This document shows positions 44,415-52,949 of a stretch of 64,000 nt of DNA, one piece after another. Positions within the stretch are counted from its first letter, which is position 1, and every line of letters starts with the position of its first letter. The notes beneath the pieces were generated by a model. It saw only the letters and a program-made list of their open reading frames with translations. It had not been told where the DNA came from and made no database searches. Source of the stretch: Segatella copri (GTDB lineage Bacteria > Bacteroidota > Bacteroidia > Bacteroidales > Bacteroidaceae); contig NZ_JAPDUW010000002.1 in NCBI RefSeq assembly GCF_026015295.1, forward strand, positions 1 through 64,000. Direction: 5' to 3'. The translations under genes were made by a program, and so were the position numbers.

Positions 44415-45001
44415 CGGATAAAAGGGTAGAATGATGCTAAAAAATCTTACAAATTCAAGATAAAATCTCTTCAAAATTCGCGGATTTTCGACCAGAAAAT
44501 CTTTCTTAGAGAATATCTGAAATATAATAAAAATGCATAAAATGCAGTAAATCAGTATGTTATCTAAATTCGTGGATTCCGTCAAAAAATCAGAATTCTG
44601 CAGTTGTACAACTAAGACCCTTATAGTTGTACAACCATAACTCCAGAGTTGTACAACCATAGCCTATATGGTCGTACAACCGCAGCCTTACGGTCGTACA
44701 ACTACAGGTCATTCGTTCTGCAAGGAGCATATAATACGATATAAAATCGATATTTTTGCCTCCTCGCAGCCATCTAGATTGAAAATCTGGAATTTGCGAT
44801 AATTTAGAAATAATATTTGACATAGCATATTCCCGAAGAACAAATTTCAAAAAATGATAGGTGTACCTATTTGTAATATATTGATGACGCAGGATAGGTG
44901 ATATACACCAATAACAATGTAAAAAGTATTGAAGTCCTCTTCTTCTCCAACAACTGTTTGGTTTCAGAAGAGGCCCTAGCAAAGATAAATATTGTAGAAT
45001 C
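44415..45001. other. 587-bp non-coding gap with tandem palindromic repeats
   Basis: No convincing gene is present. It contains the repeat array at 44603-44702. The leftward ORFs across it merely read the repeats. The region is A+T rich and separates the ParB/Dam pair from the ATPase genes. Confidence 0.6.
44603..44702. repeat. Five tandem GTYGTACAAC palindromes, period 22-23 bp
   Basis: GTTGTACAAC at 44603, 44626 and 44648, and GTCGTACAAC at 44671 and 44693. Spacers are 12-13 bp and loosely alike. The repeats fall about two helical turns apart on one DNA face, as in multi-site operators or iterons. Confidence 0.8.
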
Positions 45002-46546
45002 ATGCTAATTAAAAAGGTACATATAGAAAAGTTTCGAGGTTTTCATGACCAAGAGTTTGAAGTAGGTTCCATGTTGACAGCTATTGCTGGACAGAATGGA
45101 ACTCAAAAATCAACGCTGTTGGGTATGATAACACAGACTTTTACATTGGGTAAAGACAAGAATCCAATGGGTGGTGAGAAACCTCTTTGTGGAGGAAACT
45201 ACCGTTCAGCATTCAGCGACAAGTTTAGACTTTCTCCAAAGTTTGACCAACCAGGCTCTCATGAGTGGACACTGACATTTGATAATGGTAGCGATTATAC
45301 TATAGAGAGCATTCTTCGCTCCGATACAAAGACCATACGCTTTTGGCAGAAAGGCATGAGGGGAAAAGGAGATGGATACATCCAATACCCTACTATCTTT
45401 CTTAGTTTGAAGCGTGTGTTGCCTGTTGCTGAATCAGGAACAGTTTCAGAATCATCACTACTCACAGACCAAGAGCTTGCGGAATTCAAAAAATTACATG
45501 ACACGATACTGATTACAGAGAGTCATATAGAATCAGCTTCTTTTCTTGAAAGTGCTAATAAGCAAACTATTGGTATCACAACGGACACGTATGATTGGAA
45601 TGAAAACTCTGTGGGACAAGACAATCTGAGTAAAATCATATTGGCATTGTTCTCTTTCAAGCATTTGAAAGAAAAGTATCCTCATGAATACAAAGGTGGC
45701 ATATTGGCTATAGACGAATTGGATGCGACCATGTATCCTGCATCACAAAAGAAGTTGCTAAAAGAGTTGCGCACATATGCATCAAAACTTAATTTGCAAA
45801 TATTCTTTACAACCCACTCTTTATCTCTCTTAGAGAGCATTGACGATTTGGTTGGTGAATGCAGTCAGAAAGATGCAACAAAAGACCAGGTAAGATTAGT
45901 CTATCTGAAAAAGCAAGACAACAATATTGTTATCAATGACAAGGCTACTTTCCACAACATAACACTGAATCTTCAGGTTATACAAGGAAAAATCAAACCT
46001 GTTCATAAAATCACAGTCTATACTGAGGATAAGGAGAATATCATATTTGCCAAGCACCTGTTGCGAGGCAAAACTTCTCAACTTAATTTCATAGACATCG
46101 ACTTCTCTGGCGCAAACTTAATCTCGTTGGTATCAAAGAAAGTTCCAGCTTTCATAGAACCAGCGGCTATTGTGATAGTTGATGGTGATGTACGTAAGGA
46201 ACCCAACAAGATGAAGTCTATCACTAAGGCTAACAACATTTTAGTTTTACCAACCAACATGTCACCAGAACAATTGACTTCAACTTTTTTGCATGATTTA
46301 TCAGAAGCAGATGAACTTTGGGAAAATATAGCTGAAGGATATAGCAAGCAAGTATGTTTCAGAGACATAACTTATGATGAAATATTGCATGATAGGATAA
46401 AAGCTAAAACTTGGTTTAGAAGCCAGTTGCCTTCTTGGGGCCGAACTGCATCCAAGGTCTTAACTCCTTTATTCAAGAAATATAAGGATGAACGCAATGA
46501 ATTTATCTCTGATTTTGAAGAGATGATGAAATTGTATCAAGTTTAA
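45002..46546 (+). CDS. OLD-like AAA ATPase with Toprim-type C-terminus
   Basis: A 514-aa protein. The N-terminal part is an SMC/OLD-type ATPase: FRGFHDQEFEVG, Walker A GQNGTQKST (Gln where Gly is usual before Lys), Walker B GGILAIDELDATMYP, and FFTTHSLSLLESI. The C-terminal part has VYTEDKENIIFAKHLL and AIVIVDGDVRKEPNK, which fit the Glu and DxD of a Toprim nuclease as in OLD proteins. Six bp separate it from the AbiH gene, forming a likely two-gene phage-defence module. Nuclease function is inferred from motif layout. Confidence 0.72.
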   Translation: MLIKKVHIEKFRGFHDQEFEVGSMLTAIAGQNGTQKSTLLGMITQTFTLGKDKNPMGGEKPLCGGNYRSAFSDKFRLSPKFDQPGSHEWTLTFDNGSDYTIESILRSDTKTIRFWQKGMRGKGDGYIQYPTIFLSLKRVLPVAESGTVSESSLLTDQELAEFKKLHDTILITESHIESASFLESANKQTIGITTDTYDWNENSVGQDNLSKIILALFSFKHLKEKYPHEYKGGILAIDELDATMYPASQKKLLKELRTYASKLNLQIFFTTHSLSLLESIDDLVGECSQKDATKDQVRLVYLKKQDNNIVINDKATFHNITLNLQVIQGKIKPVHKITVYTEDKENIIFAKHLLRGKTSQLNFIDIDFSGANLISLVSKKVPAFIEPAAIVIVDGDVRKEPNKMKSITKANNILVLPTNMSPEQLTSTFLHDLSEADELWENIAEGYSKQVCFRDITYDEILHDRIKAKTWFRSQLPSWGRTASKVLTPLFKKYKDERNEFISDFEEMMKLYQV

Positions 46547-46552
46547 ATAATT

Positions 46553-47524
46553 ATGGCTAAAAAAATATTGATAATAGGCAATGGGTTCGATATAGATTTA
46601 GGTCTTAGAACCCGGTATTCAGATTTTGCAAAAAGCAATATTTGGGAAAAGTTAATGAGAAATACTTACGGCTTTGATCAAGATTTACTTGCAGCGTTGA
46701 GGGAGGCAAAAGAAAAGGAAGCATGGTTTGATATAGAAAAGACTATGAATGAATATGTACGTGCCATACGCCCAGAATCTCTCACGACAGATCTTGTTGA
46801 TAAAGATAAAAAGAATTTTATAGAAGTAACTAAGGCACTTGATAAGTATCTGAAAGACGAGCAGAAATCACGGACTTTGGAAAGTAATCATTATGCTGCC
46901 CAGGTCTTACGATTGATTGCAGATGTTGGTGGCTTTGAATATTATACATTCAACTACACAAGTTTAGGTGACATTGCCACTTCTTGTGGAATTAAAATAG
47001 ATACTTCACGCATTACTCATGTTCATGGCTCTTTAGAAAATGACAGTATCATACTTGGTGTTTTGACAGACCCTGCCAATCAATTACATGAGCAGTATTC
47101 TTTTATGTATAAGGACAATAGTCGCTTCTATATGTCAAACAACATGTATGAAGATTTTGATAAAGCCGATGACATCATTTTCTTTGGACACTCCATTAAC
47201 GGAATGGACTTCCCTTATTTCAAGGACTTCTTTATTAAGCAGAGTGGCATGGGTGGAGAGTATAAAAGTAAGCACATCACAATCTTCATATACGATGATG
47301 ATTCCAACCAACAGATACGCAATAGTATAAGAAATGCTCAGGTAGATTTGACTCAATTGTTCCGTAGAAATAACATCAGCATCATACAAACTAAGCAGAT
47401 GTACTATGATGACAGAAATGAGTTGCAGAAATTCGAGGTATTTACCGAAAGGCTTAACGACATCAAAGCAAGTAGAATGATTGTAACTATGCCTAATCCA
47501 AACAGACATAGGAACATGTGGTAA
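46553..47524 (+). CDS. AbiH-family abortive infection protein
   Basis: A 323-aa protein. The start KILIIGNGFDIDLGLRTRYSDF is the diagnostic AbiH motif, followed by YYTFNYTSLGDI, ITHVHGSL and DIIFFGHSINGMDFPYF. The fold is Rossmann-like and resembles SIR2-type sites, which may point to NAD or nucleotide binding. AbiH of Lactococcus blocks phage, but its mechanism is not established. It follows the OLD-like gene directly. Confidence 0.85.
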   Translation: MAKKILIIGNGFDIDLGLRTRYSDFAKSNIWEKLMRNTYGFDQDLLAALREAKEKEAWFDIEKTMNEYVRAIRPESLTTDLVDKDKKNFIEVTKALDKYLKDEQKSRTLESNHYAAQVLRLIADVGGFEYYTFNYTSLGDIATSCGIKIDTSRITHVHGSLENDSIILGVLTDPANQLHEQYSFMYKDNSRFYMSNNMYEDFDKADDIIFFGHSINGMDFPYFKDFFIKQSGMGGEYKSKHITIFIYDDDSNQQIRNSIRNAQVDLTQLFRRNNISIIQTKQMYYDDRNELQKFEVFTERLNDIKASRMIVTMPNPNRHRNMW

Positions 47525-47581
47525 TGAAGAATATTTGTTTATGACAAAGTAATCAGTTATTTTAAATGAAATTTTAAAAAC

Positions 47582-48994
47582 ATGTTATTCCAGTTATATA
47601 ATAATGAACAGATAAATCTTTACCTTCAACTAAAGAATGACGACACTTTTGTATTGGTATCAAAAGAGGGGAAAGAATATCTTGCGCTAAGAAAAGGAGA
47701 TTTAGGACAATTGGAATTTTCTTATGACTCCTTTTTGTTTTCAGAATCAGAGGAAAGTGTTTCTAATAAGATAGATGAGTTATATCATCAATATTTAGAA
47801 GATAATTTTTCTGGAATAGAGACCGAAACGGAAGAAAATGAGATCTCGGATCCATTCAACCCCAAGGAAATTTCAATAAACACAAAGGTTATCCCTATGG
47901 ATGTGTTGCTCAGAAGATTAAAACAAGGTTCTTTGATTTTGAATCCAGATTTTCAACGCAATGAAGTTTGGACTGATGTAAGAAAATCGCAACTGATAGA
48001 ATCCATTTTGTTAGAGATACCTATTCCTATGTTTTATGTCTCTGCAGATGAAGAAGGTAATTGGACTGTCGTAGATGGATTACAAAGAATTAGTGCTTTT
48101 AGGGATTTCATATTGGGTAAACTATATATGAAAACAAAAAATAGCGATGATGAAGGAAATGGCATAAAACTAAAAGGTTTGGAGTTCCTAAAAAACATAG
48201 AAGGTTGCCAAATGAAAAAATTGCCAAATAATTTCTACAACAGAATTATGGAAGCTCAATTTTCCTTGACAATCATAAATCCAGGAACACCTGATGAAGT
48301 AAAAAGAAATGTATTTAAACGAATAAATACCGGTGGAGTACCTCTTAGTCCACAAGAAATACGTAATGCCCTTTATGGTGGTCGTATATCTTCATTATTG
48401 AAGAAAATGTCGGAAATGAAGTCTTTTAAGCAAGCAACAGATAATTCAATAAAAAGTTTGAGAATGGAAGATAAAGAATTGTTGTTGCGTTTTCTTTCTT
48501 TTGTGATTCGGGATCATACATTTTATAAAAAGACCCAGAATATTGACACTTGGCTATCAGACACTATGATTATTTACAATTCTTTCCCATTTTTGGATTC
48601 GAGGGATATTAAAAGAAGCATATCCAGAGGTTCTGTAAATGTGTCAGATATAAAAGTATTAGACGAATCTACTATCATATCAAATTTTGATATTGCGATG
48701 AGTAGAGCGACTAAACTTTTTGGTAAACATGCTTTTAGAAAAAGTTATGGAACTCTGCGCAGACGACCTATCAACAAATGTCTATTTGAGAGTTGGGGTG
48801 TATTATTAGCAAACATGCCTAATGATCAATATGTACGTTTATGTAATCATAAAAAGCAATTTGCTGCTGACTATTCAAAACTTTTAGATGACAACAAATT
48901 CATAATCGCAATATCAAGAGATAGTATGCGACAAGGTTCAGTAGTTTATAGATATGAGGAATTATCAAAATTGATTAATAAATATTCGCTATGA
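47582..48994 (+). CDS. DUF262-domain protein
   Basis: A 470-aa protein. The DUF262/GmrSD-N-like core spans ~residues 95-230: LILNPDFQRNEVWTDVRKSQ, IPIPMFYV, TVVDGLQRISAFRDF and FKRINTGGVPLSPQEIRNAL. DUF262 has a ParB/Srx fold and hydrolyses or senses NTPs in type IV restriction enzymes. No HNH (DUF1524) nuclease motif is seen in the C-terminus, so another subunit may supply the effector. It overlaps the next gene by 4 bp. Confidence 0.82.
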   Translation: MLFQLYNNEQINLYLQLKNDDTFVLVSKEGKEYLALRKGDLGQLEFSYDSFLFSESEESVSNKIDELYHQYLEDNFSGIETETEENEISDPFNPKEISINTKVIPMDVLLRRLKQGSLILNPDFQRNEVWTDVRKSQLIESILLEIPIPMFYVSADEEGNWTVVDGLQRISAFRDFILGKLYMKTKNSDDEGNGIKLKGLEFLKNIEGCQMKKLPNNFYNRIMEAQFSLTIINPGTPDEVKRNVFKRINTGGVPLSPQEIRNALYGGRISSLLKKMSEMKSFKQATDNSIKSLRMEDKELLLRFLSFVIRDHTFYKKTQNIDTWLSDTMIIYNSFPFLDSRDIKRSISRGSVNVSDIKVLDESTIISNFDIAMSRATKLFGKHAFRKSYGTLRRRPINKCLFESWGVLLANMPNDQYVRLCNHKKQFAADYSKLLDDNKFIIAISRDSMRQGSVVYRYEELSKLINKYSL

Positions 48995-49980
48995 TAAAGA
49001 GTATAAGCTTACATGGATTTAAGTCTTATGTGAATCAAACGTTTGAATTAAGTCCACTTACGATTTTGACAGGACTAAATAGTAGTGGAAAGAGTTCTGT
49101 GATTCAATCAATCAGAGTTCTAAAAAATATCGTCTCATACAAAGATGAAAACAAAGCATTTTATCAATTAAATATAGGAGACAAAAATGAGGTAATGAAT
49201 CAAAATTGCGACAAGATAGAAATCAAAGCGACGATTGATGATCTTGACCATACTCAAATATTATACGATTCCGAGAACGGAATAAATATAGCACCATTTC
49301 CTTATATTATCTATATTTCTGCATCAAGAAAAGGTGGAACTTCTACCATACCGTTGCTTTCAAATTTAGAACTTGGATCAGAAGGAGAAAATGTTCTAAA
49401 TGTAATAGAACATTATGGAGACGAGATTCTTGCAGACTCTTTACAAGATGAAGCAGAAGGCAAAACATTTAGTTATGTCTTAGCTGGATGGCTGCAAAAA
49501 ATAAGTCCAGATGTAAAGTTTGAACCGAGGTTGGCACGACAGGCCGATACTTCTTATTCTCTATATGACCAACATCGTTCTTCTAATGTTGGATATGGAC
49601 TTAGTTATTCCTTACCAGTCATTGTCGCTTTACTACTTGGAACAATAAAACAAGATTCTTTGGTACTGATAGAAAACCCAGAAGCCCACCTTCACCCAAG
49701 AGGACAATATGAAATGTCACGATTGATTTGTCTTTGCGTTGAAGCAGGCGCAAAAGTTTTAGTTGAAACCCATAGTGACCACTTGTTTGATGGAGTTAGA
49801 ATTTTTTGCAAAGAAAGTGCAACTTCATTTGCAGACAACGTTATTGCCTATTGGTGCCAACTTGATGAAGACAAATGCACGAAAGTAGATACTTGTCATA
49901 TTAAGAAAAATGGAAAAGTGGATAATTGGCCACAAGGAATGTTTGACCAATTTTTGATAGATGCAGAAAAATTGATTTAA
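48991..49980 (+). CDS. AAA ATPase with DUF3696-like C-terminus
   Basis: A 329-aa SMC/RecF-like ATPase: GFKSYVNQTFELSPLTILTG, Walker A GLNSSGKSS, a GLSYSLPVIVALL signature region, Walker B VLIENPEAHLHPRGQ and VLVETHSDHLFDGVRI. The short tail with YWCQLDED and a KVDNWPQGMFDQF ending matches DUF3696, seen in predicted overcoming-lysogenization-type and defence ATPases. It is sandwiched in an operon between the DUF262 gene and an unknown gene 6 bp downstream. Confidence 0.82.
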   Translation: MIKSISLHGFKSYVNQTFELSPLTILTGLNSSGKSSVIQSIRVLKNIVSYKDENKAFYQLNIGDKNEVMNQNCDKIEIKATIDDLDHTQILYDSENGINIAPFPYIIYISASRKGGTSTIPLLSNLELGSEGENVLNVIEHYGDEILADSLQDEAEGKTFSYVLAGWLQKISPDVKFEPRLARQADTSYSLYDQHRSSNVGYGLSYSLPVIVALLLGTIKQDSLVLIENPEAHLHPRGQYEMSRLICLCVEAGAKVLVETHSDHLFDGVRIFCKESATSFADNVIAYWCQLDEDKCTKVDTCHIKKNGKVDNWPQGMFDQFLIDAEKLI

Positions 49981-49986
49981 GTTGTT

Positions 49987-50913
49987 ATGAGTCAAAAATT
50001 CTATCTAAACGATTTGATGGCTGATGCAAATGTTGATGACATGCAGGAAATTTTTGAGCATACAATGAAACAATATGTTCAAATACGCAAAGAATCACTT
50101 CTTGATATAGAAAAGTATATTATCATTGGTGATAAGGCTAATAAAATAATAATAGGTGGCAAGTCTTTGGGGGAATTGATAAAAGGAATAAAAGATAATG
50201 ATTTGAAGAAAGTTTGTTATAGCTATTTCTGTTTGCGAGATAATGCAAATTTAGTAGATTATAATTACCAAAATAAAGTCATTGAAGATTCTGTATTAGA
50301 AGAAATCTTGGATATGCATTTTCACAATGGCAAACTCGCATTATATACTGCCATCGCAAGCATAAATTCATGGATTCTTTTTTCTTTCCCAATTGAAAAA
50401 GAATGGGAAAATTCGGTAATTGCATTAGATAAAGAAAACAAATATAAGTTGCCAAATTTCTATGGCAGAAATCGTTATGATGTTGTTGAGAGAATATTAC
50501 AAGATAAAGAAACAAATGAAGCTTATTTGGTTCGTTTCACACATCGTATAGACAATTATTTTATTGAATTTAGCCAAGTGTTCAAAGATGATTTTATGAA
50601 TCTTCAAACATCAGACCTAAAACATATGGTAAAGAGGTTGAATGTTGCATATTCAGAAAATCTCATTAGTTTAAACAAGGAAGATGAAAAGCTATATCGC
50701 CATTGCAAATGTACTGGTGTATCCAATATGTTTGAATTGAAATCTGCACATGATTTAGGTATAAGATTCTATCTCGAAAAGAAAGATGAGCATCATTTGA
50801 TTTTTGGAGGTGTTGGACGCAAATCAAAATATAAAGGTAAGAAACAAAATAAAGATATGATTAGAGCTCATCAAGAGATTGTAAAATATGAGAAATCAAA
50901 GGAAGAAAAATGA
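49987..50913 (+). CDS. Unknown protein, third gene of the DUF262/DUF3696 operon, possible RelE-like tail
   Basis: A 308-aa protein with no family I recognise. The N-terminal ~200 residues are helical and acidic. The C-terminal ~65 residues (SNMFELKSAHDLGIRFYL, HHLIFGGVGRKSKYKGKKQN, then a helical KDMIRAHQEIVKYE end) resemble RelE/HigB toxins, which have an R.Y strand, an 'I.L..G..KK.Q' strand and a basic loop before a helix. If right, it would be an RNase-type effector controlled by the two upstream genes. This is motif-level inference. Confidence 0.5.
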   Translation: MSQKFYLNDLMADANVDDMQEIFEHTMKQYVQIRKESLLDIEKYIIIGDKANKIIIGGKSLGELIKGIKDNDLKKVCYSYFCLRDNANLVDYNYQNKVIEDSVLEEILDMHFHNGKLALYTAIASINSWILFSFPIEKEWENSVIALDKENKYKLPNFYGRNRYDVVERILQDKETNEAYLVRFTHRIDNYFIEFSQVFKDDFMNLQTSDLKHMVKRLNVAYSENLISLNKEDEKLYRHCKCTGVSNMFELKSAHDLGIRFYLEKKDEHHLIFGGVGRKSKYKGKKQNKDMIRAHQEIVKYEKSKEEK

Positions 50914-50970
50914 CAAAGTCTCAAACATCTGATAATAACAACCGAAATGCAAAGAATACTTTGCTTCTGT

Positions 50971-51531
50971 ATTTTCGAATACAGTTCTTGATGGTTGTAT
51001 CATAGTTTATGAGGCGATGTATATAGCAAGGATGTTGAAATGACAGAGAATATTATGAGTGAGGAACAATATAATGAATTGCTGAAAGCCTATACCAAGT
51101 AAGCTTTGGCAAGCATGATAAAGGCTGACATACGCAGTAGGTTTCCCGAACCTTATGCAAGTATGTATTGCCAGCAGTTTGATAACTTCAAGAATGTTGC
51201 GGATTTCTTTGAATTTGCAGCAAAGTTAATGTGGAGATAATAATATATATAACTAGTCTTTTCTTTTTGCTGATTCATGTAAATAAGGCTTAAGGTTAGG
51301 TATAGAAAACATTGCATTAAGGCGGTCCCATCCCGCACAATATGGCGAAGACCTTTGATGGTCCGCCAACCTTAGAGCGTAGCGGTTCCGAGCACCGAGT
51401 AGGGCGGTTTTCTCCCTCGCTCCTGAGGAGAGAGGGTCGGGGTGAGAGGTAGAGCCTTCCTTAACGGTAAGGAAGGACGGGTAGGTTTTCGAAAAAAGCC
51501 TTTTTTAATGGTAAAGAAGACCGGGATGATT
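50971..51531 (+). repeat. Direct repeat DR2 upstream of the glycan operon
   Basis: Second copy of DR1 (38511-39156), same orientation, 12.5 kb away. The core 51283-51410 is nearly identical to 38826-38952. The tail is shorter. It ends 34 bp before the truncated mannose-1-phosphate guanylyltransferase. Confidence 0.85.
51055..51240 (+). pseudogene. Small ORF, second copy with premature stop
   Basis: Translation starts MSEEQYNELLKAYTK, then TAA, then continues in frame as ALASMIKADIRSRFPEPYAS to FEFAAKLMWR and a stop at 51240. It aligns throughout with the 60-aa ORF at 38598-38780. The internal TAA replaces a GAG-type codon context (AAGGAG to AAGTAA). Confidence 0.7.
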
Positions 51532-51564
51532 TTAGAAAATCTTTAATATAAAAGAACAAGATTT

Positions 51565-51699
51565 ATGTACGACATACAAATCATAATCATGGCCGGCGGC
51601 GTAGGTAGCCGCTTCTGGCCTATGTCAACTCCCGATAACCCAAAGCAGTTCATTGATGTGATGGGTGTCGGCCGTTCCCTCATACAATATTTAATTTAA
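51565..51699 (+). pseudogene. Truncated mannose-1-phosphate guanylyltransferase
   Basis: The first 44 codons encode the start of a GMP/ManC nucleotidyltransferase: IIIMAGGVGSRFWPMSTPDN and PKQFIDVMGVGRSLIQ contain the pyrophosphorylase signature GGxGxRxxP...PKQF. The frame then runs into YLI and a stop, whereas the enzyme normally has ~350 residues. It is a remnant left when the operon was rebuilt downstream. Confidence 0.85.
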
Positions 51700-51729
51700 A
51701 AAGTAAATAAAACAATAAACATATAAATC

Positions 51730-52938
51730 ATGTTTAATCTCAGTAAATTCATAGGTCAGTATGTGACCCATCGTGAAAAGAGTATGTTTGCTCAGGATAT
51801 CGAGGCAAACAAGGAGAAACTTTCTGTTGAAATCAAAGGCAAGAAAGTTTGTGTAATTGGTGGAGCCGGTTCCATCGGTTCTTCATTCATCAAGGCAGTA
51901 CTTCGCTTTGAACCACAGAGCGTAGTTGTAGTTGACTTGAATGAGAACGGATTGGCAGAATTGGTTCGTGATGTACGAAGCACAGAAGGACTTTATGTAC
52001 CTGATGAGTTCCGTTGCTACACCCTCAACTTTGCAGATCCAATCTTCGAACGTATTTTTCGTGAGGAGAAGGGCTTTGACATTGTAGCCAATTTCTCAGC
52101 TCATAAGCATGTTCGCTCTGAGAAAGATAAGTATAGTGTTCAGGCACTCATCGAGAATAATGACATCAAGGCAAAGAAACTGATGGATTTGCTTTGCGTG
52201 TACCCACCAAAGCATTTCTTCTGCGTATCTACAGATAAGGCTGCTAATCCTGTTAATATCATGGGTGCCAGCAAGCGTATTATGGAAGACCTGGTGATGG
52301 CTTATAATGAGCACTTCAAAGTAACAACAGCTCGTTTTGCCAATGTTGCTTTCTCCAATGGTTCTTTACCTGATGGTTGGATTCATCGTTTGCAGAAGAA
52401 GCAGCCATTGGCTGCCCCTTCTGATGTAAAGCGTTATTTCGTATCTCCTGAGGAGTCTGGCCAGATTTGTATGTTGGCTTGTATCCTTGGTAATGGCGGT
52501 GAGGTGTTCTTCCCTAAGTTGGGTGAAGAGCAGATGCTTACCTTCTCATCTATCTGCGATGACTTCGTAAAGGCAGAAGGCTTCAAGAAGGTAGAGTGCA
52601 AGAATGATCCAGAGGCAAAGAAGTATGCTGCAGATATGGATTACGAGAGTGATAACTATCCTGTCGTTTACTTCAAGAGTGATACTACTGGCGAGAAAGC
52701 TTACGAGGAATTCTATGTTCCTGGTGAGAAAATCAATATGACTCGTTTCTCTGCACTTGGTGTAGTTGAGGAGACAACCCGTCGCCCGATGCCAGAGATT
52801 AACCAGTTCTTTGATGAATTGGAGGGCATCTTTGCAGAGCCAGACTTCACCAAGGCTGAAATCGTGACATCTATCAAGAAGTTTATACCTAACTTCGAGC
52901 ATGAGGAAAAAGGTAAGAACTTGGATCAAAAAATGTAA
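51730..52938 (+). CDS. legB: LegB-type nucleotide-sugar 4,6-dehydratase
   Basis: A 402-aa SDR of the CapD/PseB/LegB group: NAD site GGAGSIGSS, then FSAHKHVRSEKD, VSTDKAANPVN and MGASKRIMEDL (Met-xxx-Lys in place of Tyr-xxx-Lys, as in this group). It should form the 4-keto-6-deoxy sugar from a GDP- or UDP-N-acetylglucosamine. Partner genes (legC, legG, legI, legF, ptmE-like) support the legionaminic-acid type. No transmembrane domain. It is the first intact gene of the glycan operon. Confidence 0.8.
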   Translation: MFNLSKFIGQYVTHREKSMFAQDIEANKEKLSVEIKGKKVCVIGGAGSIGSSFIKAVLRFEPQSVVVVDLNENGLAELVRDVRSTEGLYVPDEFRCYTLNFADPIFERIFREEKGFDIVANFSAHKHVRSEKDKYSVQALIENNDIKAKKLMDLLCVYPPKHFFCVSTDKAANPVNIMGASKRIMEDLVMAYNEHFKVTTARFANVAFSNGSLPDGWIHRLQKKQPLAAPSDVKRYFVSPEESGQICMLACILGNGGEVFFPKLGEEQMLTFSSICDDFVKAEGFKKVECKNDPEAKKYAADMDYESDNYPVVYFKSDTTGEKAYEEFYVPGEKINMTRFSALGVVEETTRRPMPEINQFFDELEGIFAEPDFTKAEIVTSIKKFIPNFEHEEKGKNLDQKM

Positions 52939-52949
52939 TTTTCAATAAA

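Noticed and set aside
44603..44702. Possible CRISPR array
   Set aside because: The repeat is only 10 bp, the spacers are 12-13 bp and resemble each other, and no cas gene is present.
44250..45003. Leftward ORFs reading through the GTYGTACAAC array
   Set aside because: Their repeated peptide (VVQL..YGCTT) is just the translation of the tandem repeat, and one overlaps the methylase gene.
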